This document shows positions 10,557 through 19,264 of a stretch of 64,000 nucleotides of DNA, in pieces. The translations under genes and the position numbers were made by a program. Location: NCBI RefSeq assembly GCF_007018965.1, contig NZ_VJYZ01000013.1, forward strand, positions 7,501-71,500, given 5' to 3'. Source of the DNA: Paracoccus marinus (GTDB lineage Bacteria > Pseudomonadota > Alphaproteobacteria > Rhodobacterales > Rhodobacteraceae). The notes beneath the pieces were generated by a model. The model searched no databases. It was not told the DNA's origin and worked only from the letters and a program-made list of their open reading frames with translations. Position 1 is the stretch's first letter; each line of letters opens with the position of its first letter.

Positions 10557-10620
10557 GGCTCGCCGTCTGAGAATGGCCGTCTGAGGCTCGCCGTCTGAGA
10601 ACGGCCGGCTGAGAATGGCC
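10548..10620. repeat. 14-bp tandem repeat between two convergent genes
   Basis: Five consecutive 14-bp units begin GCCGTCTGAG (one has GCCGGCTGAG), starting at 10548, 10562, 10576, 10590 and 10604. A partial sixth unit starts at 10618. The tails alternate: GCTC, AATG, GCTC, AACG, AATG, giving a 28-bp higher-order period. Every full unit contains TGA. Because 14 is not a multiple of 3, the TGAs fall in successive frames. The hvrA stop uses the first unit. Confidence 0.9.
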
Positions 10621-10621
10621 G

Positions 10622-11257
10622 TCAGGCAGCGGGTCGCGCCGGCCCGCCGCCAGCCGGGGCACGGCGGTCGATCATGTCGATCAGCTCGTGATGCCGGGCC
10701 AGGTAATCGGCCCGCGTCTCGGCCGGCGGGCGCAGCCTGATCTGCAACCCCTCTATCATGCGCGTGTCGGGCAGCGGGAACAGCCGCGTCGCCTCGGCGG
10801 CCGAGAACCCGGCGATCTGCACCGCCTCAAGCCGCGCCGACACCCGGTCGGCCAGCTTGATCTGCCGCTTGATCGGCAGGGGCAGCGTCGCGGGCAGGCC
10901 GAAGCGGCGGTGGACCGCCGCCATCAGCCTGGCGTCCATTTCACCGTATTCGGCGCCAAGGGCCGCCTTCACCGGCGAAATCATGTCGCCGATGACGTAT
11001 TCGGGCGCGTCGTGCAGCAGGGCGGCAAGGCTCCACCGCGGATCGCAGCCGGGGTTCAGGCGGGCGAAGATCTGTTCGACCAGCAACGAATGCTCGGCCA
11101 CGGAATAGGCGAAATCGCCGCGCGTCTGGCCGTTCCAGCGCGCGACGAACGCCAACCCGTGGGCGATGTCGCCGATCTCGATGTCGAGCGGCGTCGGGTC
11201 CAGCAGGTCAAGCCTGCGGCCCGACAGCATCCGCTGCCACGCCCGCCGCGCCGCCAT
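10622..11257 (-). CDS. HD-domain phosphohydrolase (YfbR-type nucleotidase-like)
   Basis: A 211-residue HD-family metal-dependent phosphohydrolase. Metal ligands are visible in order: the His of YSVAEHSLLVEQ, the HD pair of ALLHDAPEYVIGDM and an Asp in QIKLADRVSARLEA. The length and the VAEHS...LLHDAPE pattern recall YfbR-type 5'-deoxynucleotidases, but the substrate is not certain. It lies 4 bases downstream of secB on the same strand, so it is probably co-transcribed with it. Its stop codon is in the partial last unit of the 14-bp repeat shared with hvrA. Confidence 0.85.
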   Translation of the reverse strand: MAARRAWQRMLSGRRLDLLDPTPLDIEIGDIAHGLAFVARWNGQTRGDFAYSVAEHSLLVEQIFARLNPGCDPRWSLAALLHDAPEYVIGDMISPVKAALGAEYGEMDARLMAAVHRRFGLPATLPLPIKRQIKLADRVSARLEAVQIAGFSAAEATRLFPLPDTRMIEGLQIRLRPPAETRADYLARHHELIDMIDRRAPAGGGPARPAA

Positions 11258-11261
11258 CCGG

Positions 11262-11834
11262 TCAGGACAGCTGCTGGTCCTGCGGGCGCGACGCCTGCAC
11301 GCGGCGCGCGATTTCCTGGCGGTACAGGGCCACGAAATCCACCGGGTCCATGTTGAAGGGCGGGAAGCCGCCGTCGCGGGTCACGTCCGACATGATCCGG
11401 CGCACGAACGGGAACAGCATCCGCGGGCACTCGATCATCAGAAACGGATGCATCTGGTCCTCGGGCACGCCCTCGATGTGGAACACGCCGGCATAGTCCA
11501 GCTCGCACAGGAACAGGGTCGTCTTGGTGGCGGCGTTGGTCGAGGTGACCTTGAACTTGGTGATGACCTCGTACTGGTTCTCGGCCGTCCGCTTGCGCGC
11601 ATCCAGCCCGACCTGCACCGTGATCTCCGGCTGCACTTCGGCACCGGCAAGGCCCTTTTGCGCCACCGCGTTCTCGAACGACAGGTCGCGGATGTACTGG
11701 GCGAGGACGTTCAGCCGGACGCCTTGGGGCTGCGGCGTCGCGGCCCCCTGGGCATCGCCGGCCGCGTCTTTCAGGGTCTCGGCCGGGGCGTCGTTCTGCG
11801 GGTCAGCGGCGCCGTTGGCGTTTTCGTCGGTCAT
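11262..11834 (-). CDS. secB: Protein-export chaperone SecB
   Basis: A 190-residue SecB homologue that binds unfolded preproteins and delivers them to SecA. A long acidic, Ala/Gln-rich N-terminal extension (about 40 residues) precedes the conserved core LNVLAQYIRDLSFEN. Further conserved parts are ITVQVGLDARK, FLCELDYAGVF and CPRMLFPFVRRIMSDVTRDGGFPP. The acidic lead and the alphaproteobacterial core make it longer than the E. coli protein (155 residues). It is followed after 4 bases by the HD phosphohydrolase and preceded by fxsA on the same strand. Confidence 0.96.
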   Translation of the reverse strand: MTDENANGAADPQNDAPAETLKDAAGDAQGAATPQPQGVRLNVLAQYIRDLSFENAVAQKGLAGAEVQPEITVQVGLDARKRTAENQYEVITKFKVTSTNAATKTTLFLCELDYAGVFHIEGVPEDQMHPFLMIECPRMLFPFVRRIMSDVTRDGGFPPFNMDPVDFVALYRQEIARRVQASRPQDQQLS

Positions 11835-11932
11835 CTGGATGCTCCGAAACTTGGTTCGGGGCGTGTTCTAGCATCGCGGTCGATGCGTCTCAATGACGCG
11901 CAGTCATCGGCGTATCGCCGCCGGGAAAGCGG

Positions 11933-12493
11933 CTAGGGCCGGGTCCAGCCGGACGGGCGGCCGTTCGGGGGGCGGGCGTCGGACGGACGCCGGTCCGGGG
12001 TGACGGCCGGCGCGTCAAGGTCGATGAACTCGCCGTCCATTACCGGCGGGCGGGTCGGATCGCGGCGCCCCCGCACGCCCTCGCCAAAGCCGTCCGCCCG
12101 CACGTCGCCCGAAAAGCCGAAGCCCTGCCGCGTCACCGCCATCCGCGACCCCACGGCACGGATCACGAAACGCCGGACTGGCGCGATCAGCAGCGCGATC
12201 CCGGTCAGGTCCGAGATGAAGCCGGGCGCCAGCATCAGCGCGCCCGCAAGCAGGATCAGCGCCCCGTGCGCGATCGGACCGCTGGGGTCGCGCAATTCGC
12301 GGAACGACCGCTGCAGGTCCGCCAGCGCCGCCGCGCCCTGCCGGCGCATCAGCCACGATCCGGCGATCCCCGACGCGAGCATCAGACCGACGGTCGGCCA
12401 GACGCCGATAAGACCGCCGACCTGGATGATAACGGCAAGCTCGATCACCGGGACGACGACGAACAGGATGAACAGCCAAAGGCGCATGGACAC
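11933..12493 (-). CDS. fxsA: FxsA-family membrane protein
   Basis: A 186-residue inner-membrane protein. Hydrophobic segments lie near residues 4-22, 24-44, 73-92 and 97-110. The FxsA core is visible: VVVPVIELAVIIQVGGLIG, LMLASGIAGSWLMRRQG and LMLAPGFISDLTGIALL. FxsA (F exclusion suppressor) has no settled biochemical role. The start is ambiguous: a GTG at 12493 is 5 bases from GGAG and an ATG at 12487 is 11 bases away. The C-terminus is a hydrophilic Pro/Arg-rich tail. It diverges from the Tim44-like gene; the fxsA-secB neighbourhood is shared with other Rhodobacteraceae. Confidence 0.9.
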   Translation of the reverse strand: MSMRLWLFILFVVVPVIELAVIIQVGGLIGVWPTVGLMLASGIAGSWLMRRQGAAALADLQRSFRELRDPSGPIAHGALILLAGALMLAPGFISDLTGIALLIAPVRRFVIRAVGSRMAVTRQGFGFSGDVRADGFGEGVRGRRDPTRPPVMDGEFIDLDAPAVTPDRRPSDARPPNGRPSGWTRP

Positions 12494-12628
12494 TCTTTCT
12501 CCGACACTCGTTCTTGGGCGGCGCGGACGCCGGGCGCCTGCGGGGCCCCAACTGGACTTGGACCCGGCCGCTCCCTACATAGGCAGGATGATGCCCTACA
12601 CCAACAGCCCAGCGAAAGGCCGCACCGC

Positions 12629-13282
12629 ATGACCAACCCGATGCTGCAGCTGATCGTCCTGGCCGCCATCGCCGTGTTCCTCGTGCTGCGTCTGCGTGGC
12701 GTCCTGGGCAGCCGCGACGGGTTCGAGCCGCCGCGCGTCCCCGACGCGCAGCCCGCCCGCCGCGCGCCGGCCGAGCCGGACGGGGGCATGGGGGACGAGG
12801 ATGACGTGACCGACCACGTCGAGGCTGGCAGCCCCGCCGCCAGGGCGCTGAGCGCGATGCGGCAGGCCGATCCGAGCTTTTCGGTCGGCCCGTTCCTCAG
12901 CGGTGCGCGGCAGGCCTACGAGATGATCCTGACCGCGTTCGAGCGGGGCGACCTGACCGACGTGCGCGCGTTCCTGTCGCCTGCAGTCGCGCAGGCGTTC
13001 GACGGCGCGATCGCCGCCCGCAACGACCGTGGCCTGACCGCCGAGGTGCAGTATCTTGGCACCCGCGAGACGGCGCTTGACGCGGCGAGCTTCGATCCCG
13101 ACACCCGGATGGGTGAGGTTTCGGTGCGTTTCGTCGGCGAGTTGATCGTGGCGCACAAGGACGCGTCGGGCGCGGTGGTCGAAGGCGATGCCCGCGCCGC
13201 CCGCAAGCAGCGCGACGTCTGGACCTTTGCCCGCCGGATGGGCGATCCCGACCCGAACTGGCAACTCGTCGCCACGGCGTGA
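12629..13282 (+). CDS. Tim44-like domain protein
   Basis: A 217-residue protein with one N-terminal membrane helix (LQLIVLAAIAVFLVLRLRG), a hydrophilic linker and a C-terminal Tim44-like/TimA domain. The domain contains FLSGARQAYEMILTAFERGDL and FLSPAVAQAFDGAIAARNDRG, and ends in DVWTFARRMGDPDPNWQLV. The last segment, WTFxRxxxDPNWxL, is characteristic of the family. Bacterial members are membrane-tethered and probably linked to membrane-protein assembly; their exact role is not settled. It diverges from fxsA and is followed one base later by the Smr-domain gene. Confidence 0.88.
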   Translation: MTNPMLQLIVLAAIAVFLVLRLRGVLGSRDGFEPPRVPDAQPARRAPAEPDGGMGDEDDVTDHVEAGSPAARALSAMRQADPSFSVGPFLSGARQAYEMILTAFERGDLTDVRAFLSPAVAQAFDGAIAARNDRGLTAEVQYLGTRETALDAASFDPDTRMGEVSVRFVGELIVAHKDASGAVVEGDARAARKQRDVWTFARRMGDPDPNWQLVATA

Positions 13283-13283
13283 G

Positions 13284-13922
13284 ATGGCGCGGCGCGGCCG
13301 GCGCGGCCTGAACGACGACGACCTCGCGGTCTGGACACAGGTCGCCCGTTCGGCCCGGCCGATGCGCGGACCCGACGCGCCGCGCGCGCCCCTCGCCGCC
13401 CAACCGGAACCGGCGTTTCCCCCGACGAGCCGCGCCCCCGAACCCCTGCCGATCCAGGCGTCCGTTCAGGTCCCCGTGGACTTTCGCGTGGGGCAGGCCG
13501 CCCGGGCCAAGCCGCGCACCGCGACGGCCGTGACCCGGCACCTTTCGCCCTCGCCGGCCGAGCGTCTGCACGCGCAGCCGCTGCGGATGGATCACAAGAC
13601 GCACCGCAAGATGTCGCGCGGCAAACTCGCCCCCGAGGCGCGGATCGACCTGCACGGCATGACGCTCGCGGTGGCCAAGACGGCGCTGACGGGCTTTATC
13701 CTCAGGTGCAGCGGTTCGGGGCGGCGGCTGGTGCTGGTCATCACGGGCAAGGGCAAGGGCGATCACGGCCCGTTGCCGACGCGCTCGGGCGCGCTGCGCC
13801 ACGAGGTGCCGCACTGGCTGGACCTGCCGCCCCTGTCCCATGTCGTCCTGCAGGTGGTCCCGGCCCATCTGCGCCACGGCGGCGGCGGCGCCTATTACGT
13901 CTATCTGCGCCGCGCCGGTTAA
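13284..13922 (+). CDS. Smr/MutS2-type domain protein
   Basis: A 212-residue protein with a long Pro/Ala-rich, probably disordered N-terminal half and a C-terminal Smr domain. The domain starts at IDLHGMTLAVAKTALTGFI (the LDLHG motif) and continues VLVITGKGKGDHG (the TGKG motif), LRHEVPHWL and YYVYLRRAG. Smr domains are nicking endonuclease or RNA-binding modules. ATG follows the Tim44-like stop by one base, so translation is probably coupled. Related genomes often have an MltA lytic-transglycosylase gene between these two; it is missing here (from memory of the neighbourhood). Confidence 0.9.
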   Translation: MARRGRRGLNDDDLAVWTQVARSARPMRGPDAPRAPLAAQPEPAFPPTSRAPEPLPIQASVQVPVDFRVGQAARAKPRTATAVTRHLSPSPAERLHAQPLRMDHKTHRKMSRGKLAPEARIDLHGMTLAVAKTALTGFILRCSGSGRRLVLVITGKGKGDHGPLPTRSGALRHEVPHWLDLPPLSHVVLQVVPAHLRHGGGGAYYVYLRRAG

Positions 13923-13934
13923 CCCTTTCATAAC
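13919..13934. promoter_or_regulatory. Near-consensus CtrA box upstream of the RTX gene
   Basis: TTAA-CCCTTTC-ATAAC differs from TTAA-N7-TTAAC by one base. It overlaps the Smr-gene stop and lies about 62-77 bases upstream of the RTX-protein start. Confidence 0.35.
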
Positions 13935-13995
13935 GTTTCAATTCATGGGCGAGTGATTCGCTGCTACGACGGACCCTGTCAGTCGGAGCGGTGTG

Positions 13996-14961
13996 ATGTT
14001 GTTGCTCAGTGGAATGGTTGCGATGATGCTGATGGGGATGGCCTTTGTCCCGTCGGACGATGCCTCGATGGCGGACGAGGACGACGGGTTCCTGCCCGAC
14101 GACCCCGACCAGCCCGACGAGGGTGAGGACCCGGACCCGGTCGGGCCGAACCCCGCCGATCACGAACCCCAACCCTGGCCCGAACCCCGGCCCGAACCGC
14201 CCCCCGCGACCCAGGACGGGACCGGCGATGCCGACTGGATGTACGGATCGCTCGATGACGACGTGCTGTCGGGGCATGGCGGTCACGACGACATCCGCGG
14301 CGCGCAGGGCGACGACCGCATTCTGGGGGACGCGGGGTCCGACACGCTGCTGGGCGACGACGACTACGGTCCCGGCGGGCGCGACACCATCGACGGCGGT
14401 GCGGACGGCGACTTCATCGGCGGCCAGAACAACGACGACCATCTGTTCGGCGCGGGCGGCGACGACACCATGTTCGGCGGCGACGGCGACGATGTCGTGC
14501 ATGGCGGCACCGGCAACGACTGGGTGGGCGGCAACGCGGGGGCCGATACGCTGACCGGCGGCGCAGGCTCGGACGACCTGGACGGGGGTCAGGGGAACGA
14601 CCTTCTGCTGGCGGCGGACGACGATCGGGCGGACTTCCTTCACGGCGGCGACGGGGACGACACGCTGGTCGCGGGCCGGGGGGACTTTGCCGAGGGCGGC
14701 GCCGGGCGCGACCTGTATCGCCTGGGGACCGGCCACGACGATGATAGCGAGCTGCCCACCTTCGGCGAGTTCGCAACCGCGGACGACCGAATCGAGGTGA
14801 CGCTGCCCCGCGGCTACGACCAGCCCGGCAACCTGTCGGCCGAAACCGACGAGGACGGGTCCGTCGTCCTGCGGCTTGACGGGACCGCCATCGCCCGGGT
14901 GCTGCAATCCGACATCGCCGACGTGCGCGACATCGCCTTTACCACCGTGCGCGCGGCCTGA
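13996..14961 (+). CDS. Compact RTX (haemolysin-type calcium-binding) repeat protein
   Basis: A 321-residue, very acidic protein (Asp/Gly-rich). It starts with a short hydrophobic Met/Leu segment (LLLSGMVAMMLMGMAFV) and a Pro/Glu linker. From about residue 75 to 235 it has roughly a dozen GGxGxDxLx-type nonapeptides such as GGDGDDVVHGGTGNDWVGG, which form calcium-binding beta rolls. A C-terminal segment follows (DDRIEVTLPRGYDQ...). No enzymatic domain and no type I secretion genes are near. The N-terminal hydrophobic segment is unusual, since most RTX proteins lack an N-terminal signal. The ATG at 13996 is 7 bases after GGAG; a GTG lies one codon earlier. Confidence 0.85.
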   Translation: MLLLSGMVAMMLMGMAFVPSDDASMADEDDGFLPDDPDQPDEGEDPDPVGPNPADHEPQPWPEPRPEPPPATQDGTGDADWMYGSLDDDVLSGHGGHDDIRGAQGDDRILGDAGSDTLLGDDDYGPGGRDTIDGGADGDFIGGQNNDDHLFGAGGDDTMFGGDGDDVVHGGTGNDWVGGNAGADTLTGGAGSDDLDGGQGNDLLLAADDDRADFLHGGDGDDTLVAGRGDFAEGGAGRDLYRLGTGHDDDSELPTFGEFATADDRIEVTLPRGYDQPGNLSAETDEDGSVVLRLDGTAIARVLQSDIADVRDIAFTTVRAA

Positions 14962-15176
14962 GCTGCGCGGGGCCGTGCGCGTGCCCCGGGGGCCAGCCCA
15001 GGCAACCCGTGTGCTGCGGGCGATGGCTGCGGGCGGCAGAATCCGCTTTCCATCCGCGCCGCCTTCCCCTATAGGCCGTCGATCCTTCGGGCGCGCCCGG
15101 GGACGACCCCTCCACGGGCCAGCGCTGGACGACATCCCGGGCTGTGCCATCACCCTTTCGCCAACAGGAGATCCCG

Positions 15177-15446
15177 ATGTCGATCACCGTCGAAGAAAAA
15201 GCCCGCGTCATGGGCGAATACGCCACCAAGGAAGGCGACACCGGCTCGCCCGAGGTCCAGGTGGCGATCCTCAGCTCGCGCATCGCGACGCTGACCGAGC
15301 ACTTCAAGGCGCACAAGAAAGACAACCATTCCCGTCGCGGGCTTCTGATGATGGTCGCGCAGCGCCGCAAGCTGCTGGACTATCTCAAGAAGAAGGACGA
15401 ATCGCGCTACAGCGCGCTGATCGGCCGTCTGGGCCTGCGCCGCTGA
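15177..15446 (+). CDS. rpsO: 30S ribosomal protein S15
   Basis: An 89-residue S15, the family's exact usual length. It binds 16S rRNA in the platform region during early 30S assembly. Conserved parts are visible: [49 protein letters not shown] and [18 protein letters not shown] lies 7 bases before the ATG. A 215-base leader separates it from the RTX gene. It is followed by a strong intrinsic terminator. rpsO and pnp, often neighbours, are split here by two small genes. Confidence 0.98.
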   Translation: MSITVEEKARVMGEYATKEGDTGSPEVQVAILSSRIATLTEHFKAHKKDNHSRRGLLMMVAQRRKLLDYLKKKDESRYSALIGRLGLRR

Positions 15447-15468
15447 TCCATCGGAACGCGGCATGACG

Positions 15469-15500
15469 CGCCCGTGGCGAAAGCCGCGGGCGTTTTTCTT
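15469..15500 (+). terminator. Intrinsic terminator of rpsO
   Basis: A 10-bp stem CGCCCGTGGC / GCCGCGGGCG with a GAAA tetraloop is followed by TTTTTCTTT. A nearly identical hairpin recurs at 16375. Confidence 0.9.
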
Positions 15501-15623
15501 TGCGCCGACCCTGGTTCGCGGGCAGCGATCGGGCGGGCGTCAAGTAAAATGCAAGAAACTGATTTCTGGACTGTTAACGGCGAAGCGCTAATCCGATGCA
15601 TGTCACCCATCGGAGTTTTTGAC

Positions 15624-16343
15624 ATGTTACTCGGTTCCCTCGTCAGCAAGCTGCTTTCACCCATCGTACCGCCGATCCCCGTCCAGCCCCCGGCCGACAA
15701 GCCCAGGGCGCAGGCGTCCGCGCCGGCCGCGACGCCGCCCGCGCCCGTCACGCCGCCGCGCGACTCGGCCGTGCGGTTCGATCTGTCCGACGCCGCGCAG
15801 GCAGTCCAACAGGCCGTCCAAGAACCCGCGCCGGTCGCACCCCCGGCCGTCGTCCCGGTCCTTGCCGCAATCGTCGAACCTGCCGCCGCGCCCGTCGCGC
15901 AGCCGCTCGTCACGGCGCCGGCGGCCGTCGCCGAAGAACCCGCCCCGGCAGCCGTCATCCCGGTTGCGGCCGAAGCCCCGGCTTCGCCGTCGCCCGCCGC
16001 CCCGCCTGCCGAAACGACCGCCAAACCGGCCGCCAGCACCGCCACGGCACCCGGTCCGGCCCCGGTATCCCGCCCGGCGCGGACCACCCCGCCCGTCGCC
16101 GCGCAGCCGGTTGTCGAAGTCGAGCCCCCGCCCGCCGAACCGGCCGAGGAAGCCCGCGCCCGTGCCATGGCCGTCAAGGCGCTGGCGCAGGAACGGCTGC
16201 TGGACCTCGTGGCCTCGGTCGGCCAGGCACGAAAGCCGGTGACGACCGCGCCCACGGCCGCCGAACGCGCGGCGGAACAGAACGCGCCGCAGGCGGCACA
16301 AGCGACCGCCGCGAACACCCCGCGGACCATCGCCATCGCGTGA
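15624..16343 (+). CDS. Hypothetical Pro/Ala-rich protein between rpsO and pnp
   Basis: A 239-residue protein I do not recognise. The first 20 residues are hydrophobic and weakly amphipathic (MLLGSLVSKLLSPIVPPIP). About 150 residues of Pro/Ala/Val-rich low complexity follow, and then a more ordered helical stretch near 178-205 (ARAMAVKALAQERLLDLVAS). No signal peptidase site or known domain is apparent. The ATG at 15624 follows GGAG by 8 bases, and AT-richer DNA upstream suggests a promoter. Low complexity in GC-rich DNA can keep a frame open by chance. The good ribosome site and the terminal hairpin argue for a real gene, perhaps a periplasm-spanning or envelope tether. Confidence 0.6.
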   Translation: MLLGSLVSKLLSPIVPPIPVQPPADKPRAQASAPAATPPAPVTPPRDSAVRFDLSDAAQAVQQAVQEPAPVAPPAVVPVLAAIVEPAAAPVAQPLVTAPAAVAEEPAPAAVIPVAAEAPASPSPAAPPAETTAKPAASTATAPGPAPVSRPARTTPPVAAQPVVEVEPPPAEPAEEARARAMAVKALAQERLLDLVASVGQARKPVTTAPTAAERAAEQNAPQAAQATAANTPRTIAIA

Positions 16344-16374
16344 CCCAGACGCACAGGCGCAGAACGGACCCGGA

Positions 16375-16398
16375 CGCCCGTGGTGAAAGCCGCGGGCG
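16375..16398. terminator. Hairpin near-identical to the rpsO terminator
   Basis: CGCCCGTGG-TGAAAG-CCGCGGGCG differs by one base from the rpsO hairpin at 15469 but lacks its T run. It lies between the converging Pro/Ala-rich gene and the NTF2-like gene. Confidence 0.5.
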
Positions 16399-16404
16399 TT
16401 CGCG

Positions 16405-16770
16405 TCAGTCCAGCGGCAGGTCGCCCGTGATCGACCACGCCTCGGCCACCAGCCCGTCCGCCACCCGCAACAGGTCCAGCCCCGAACGGCGGTCAAGCGC
16501 CGCCGCCTCGACGTACCACAGCACGGTCATCAGTTCGGCGTCTTCACCCGGCACGACCTGGTGGATGCCGAAGACCGGCCCGTCCAGCCGCGCGGCGGTG
16601 GCATCCACCACGGCCTGCAATCCCGCCGGGCCGATCAGCGGCTCGTCGCGCGGAACCACCGGCAGGCGGCCAAACCGGATCCGGGCGTCGGCCCGCACGA
16701 TCTCGGCGGCGGGCAGTTCAAGGTTCCACATCGCGGTCCAGCGCCGCGCGATCTCGGTCCGGTCGGTCAT
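16405..16770 (-). CDS. SnoaL/NTF2-like small protein
   Basis: A 121-residue protein with the look of a cone-shaped NTF2/SnoaL fold. It has an N-terminal helix (EIARRWTAMWNLELP), a middle segment (GPAGLQAVVDATAARLDG) and C-terminal strands containing VLWYVEAAALDRRSGLDLLRVADGLVAEAW. Such proteins are polyketide cyclases, isomerases or ligand carriers; no catalytic role can be assigned here. The ATG at 16770 follows GAGGA. It is the only minus-strand gene between rpsO and pnp and diverges from pnp across 268 bases that hold the pnp leader. Confidence 0.7.
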   Translation of the reverse strand: MTDRTEIARRWTAMWNLELPAAEIVRADARIRFGRLPVVPRDEPLIGPAGLQAVVDATAARLDGPVFGIHQVVPGEDAELMTVLWYVEAAALDRRSGLDLLRVADGLVAEAWSITGDLPLD

Positions 16771-17038
16771 CGTTCGAATCCTCGTCCAGGTGGTCGTCGT
16801 CCGGGCGCAGACTAGCTGCGTATCGCGGGCGCGCCAGCCCCGCCGTGACCGCCCCGACACCCCGCCATCCACGCGATTCTCTTTTCTTTCCAAATGGGCG
16901 GTTTTGCTGTAAGGCGCGTCAATCTGCGACGTGACGCCCAGGCCCCGGGGCACATGCGAAGGATAGGGGCGGGCGGCAATGGGGCCGCCGTGCAACACGG
17001 GAAGACCGGAGGGCCGGGGCGTTCCCAGAGGAAACCAG

Positions 17039-19180
17039 ATGTTTGATGAAGTGAAGAAGTCGATCCAGTGGGGGCCGGAAACCCTTACCCTGGAAACGGG
17101 CAAGGTTGCCCGCCAGGCGGACGGATCGGTGATCGCCACGCTGGGCGAGACCAGCGTCATGGCCAACGTGACGTTCGCGCGCGCGCCCAAGCCGGGTCAG
17201 GACTTCTTTCCCCTGACCGTCCACTACCAGGAAAAATTCTACGCCGCCGGCAAGATCCCCGGCGGGTTCTTCAAGCGTGAAGGCCGCCCGACCGAGAAAG
17301 AGACGCTGACCTCGCGCCTCATCGACCGGCCGATCCGCCCGCTGTTCGCCCCGGGCTTCAAGAACGAAGTGCTGGTGATGTGCACCGTGCTGTCGCACGA
17401 CCTGGTCAACGACCCCGACATCGTGGCGATGATCGCCGCGTCGGCCGCGCTGACGATCTCGGGCGTGCCGTTCATGGGCCCGATCGCCGCCGCGCGCGTG
17501 GGCTTTGCCAATGGCGAATACGTGCTGAACCCCGAGGTTCAGGACATGGACAACCTGCGCTCGAACCCCGAGCAGCGGCTGGACCTCGTCATCGCCGGCA
17601 CCCGGGACGCCGTGATGATGGTCGAATCGGAAGCGTACGAGCTGACCGAGGAAGAGATGCTGGGCGCGGTCAAGTTCGGCCACGAGCAGATGCAGCCGGT
17701 GATCGACCTGATCGTCGAACTGGCCGAGGACGCCGCGAGCGAGCCGTTCGACTTCCAGTCGCCCGACTACTCGGCCCTGTCGGCCCGCGTGAAGACGCTG
17801 GGCGAGGACGGGATGCGCGCCGCCTATGCGATCAAGGACAAGTCCGAGCGGCGCGACGCCATCGACGCGGTGAAAGCCCGGATCGTCGAGGCGCTGAGCG
17901 AGGATGAGCTGAACGACCCGAACTTCGGCGCTTCGCTCAAGAAGCTCGAATCGGGCATCCTGCGCGGCGACATCATCCGCGGCGGCGCCCGGATCGACGG
18001 CCGCGACAACCGCACCGTCCGCGCCATCGACAGCGAAGTGGGCTTCCTGCCCCGCACCCACGGCTCGGCCCTGTTCACCCGCGGCGAGACGCAGGCGCTG
18101 GCGATCGTGACGCTGGGCACCGGCGACGACGAACAGATCATCGACGCGCTGCACGGCAACTTCCGCTCGAACTTCATGCTGCACTACAACTTCCCGCCCT
18201 ACTCGGTCGGCGAAGTGGGCCGCGTGGGTTCGCCCGGCCGCCGCGAGATCGGCCACGGGAAGCTTGCCTGGCGCGCGCTGCAGGCGGTGCTGCCGGCGCC
18301 GACCGACTTCCCCTACACCATCCGCGTCGTCAGCGAGATCACCGAATCCAACGGTTCGTCGTCGATGGCGTCGGTCTGCGGCGGGTCGCTGTCGATGATG
18401 GACGCGGGCGTGCCGCTGAAGGCGCCGGTCGCGGGCGTGGCCATGGGCCTGATCCTGGAAGACGCCGACAACTGGGCGGTCCTAACCGACATCCTGGGCG
18501 ACGAGGATCACCTGGGCGACATGGACTTCAAGGTGGCCGGGACCGAGGCGGGGATCACCTCGCTGCAGATGGACATCAAGGTCCAGGGCATCACGCCCGA
18601 GATCATGGAGCAGGCCCTGGCGCAAGCCAAGGAAGGCCGGATGCACATCCTGGGCGAGATGGCGAAGGCGCTTAAGGAAGGCCGCCGCGAGTTCTCGGCC
18701 CACGCCCCGCGCATCGAGACGATGACGATCCCGACCGACAAGATCCGCGAAGTGATCGGCTCGGGCGGCAAGGTCATCCGCGAGATCGTGGAAACCTCGG
18801 GCGCCAAGGTCGACATCAACGACGACGGCACCATCAAGATCGCCTCGGCCAACGCCGATTCGATCCAGAAGGCCTATGACATGATCTATTCGATCGTGGC
18901 CGAGCCTGAAGAGGGCAAGGTTTACACCGGCAAGGTCGTCAAGCTGGTCGACTTCGGCGCGTTCGTGAACTTCTTCGGCAAGCGTGACGGTCTAGTTCAC
19001 GTGTCGCAGATCGCCAGCAAGCGGCTGCAGCACCCCAACGAGATCCTGAAGGAAGGCCAGGAAGTGAAGGTCAAGCTTCTGGGCTTCGACGATCGCGGCA
19101 AGGTCCGGCTCGGCATGAAGATGGTCGATCAGGAAACCGGCGCCGAAATCGCCGAGCGCAAAGAAGAGACCGCCGAGTAA
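17039..19180 (+). CDS. pnp: Polyribonucleotide nucleotidyltransferase (PNPase)
   Basis: A 713-residue 3'-5' phosphorolytic exoribonuclease and degradosome enzyme. Two RNase PH domains are visible: the first with [20 protein letters not shown], the second with [19 protein letters not shown] and a catalytic-site region [23 protein letters not shown] domain follows ([20 protein letters not shown], with GxxG) and then an S1 domain ([20 protein letters not shown]). Length is standard. AGAGGAAA precedes the ATG. The 268-base upstream region could hold an autoregulatory leader. A strong bidirectional terminator follows. Confidence 0.98.
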   Translation: MFDEVKKSIQWGPETLTLETGKVARQADGSVIATLGETSVMANVTFARAPKPGQDFFPLTVHYQEKFYAAGKIPGGFFKREGRPTEKETLTSRLIDRPIRPLFAPGFKNEVLVMCTVLSHDLVNDPDIVAMIAASAALTISGVPFMGPIAAARVGFANGEYVLNPEVQDMDNLRSNPEQRLDLVIAGTRDAVMMVESEAYELTEEEMLGAVKFGHEQMQPVIDLIVELAEDAASEPFDFQSPDYSALSARVKTLGEDGMRAAYAIKDKSERRDAIDAVKARIVEALSEDELNDPNFGASLKKLESGILRGDIIRGGARIDGRDNRTVRAIDSEVGFLPRTHGSALFTRGETQALAIVTLGTGDDEQIIDALHGNFRSNFMLHYNFPPYSVGEVGRVGSPGRREIGHGKLAWRALQAVLPAPTDFPYTIRVVSEITESNGSSSMASVCGGSLSMMDAGVPLKAPVAGVAMGLILEDADNWAVLTDILGDEDHLGDMDFKVAGTEAGITSLQMDIKVQGITPEIMEQALAQAKEGRMHILGEMAKALKEGRREFSAHAPRIETMTIPTDKIREVIGSGGKVIREIVETSGAKVDINDDGTIKIASANADSIQKAYDMIYSIVAEPEEGKVYTGKVVKLVDFGAFVNFFGKRDGLVHVSQIASKRLQHPNEILKEGQEVKVKLLGFDDRGKVRLGMKMVDQETGAEIAERKEETAE

Positions 19181-19219
19181 GCGGTCCATCCTGGCCGGGC
19201 CGAGGTCCGGCGCGAAAAC

Positions 19220-19249
19220 AAAGGCCCCCGGAAACGGGGGCCTTTCTCG
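19220..19249. terminator. Bidirectional intrinsic terminator after pnp
   Basis: AAAGGCCCCCG-GAAA-CGGGGGCCTTT is a perfect 11-bp stem with a GNRA loop. It has A and T runs on the two sides, so it serves both pnp and the converging pyruvyl-transferase-like gene. Confidence 0.88.
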
Positions 19250-19264
19250 TTGCCTCGCGGGCGT

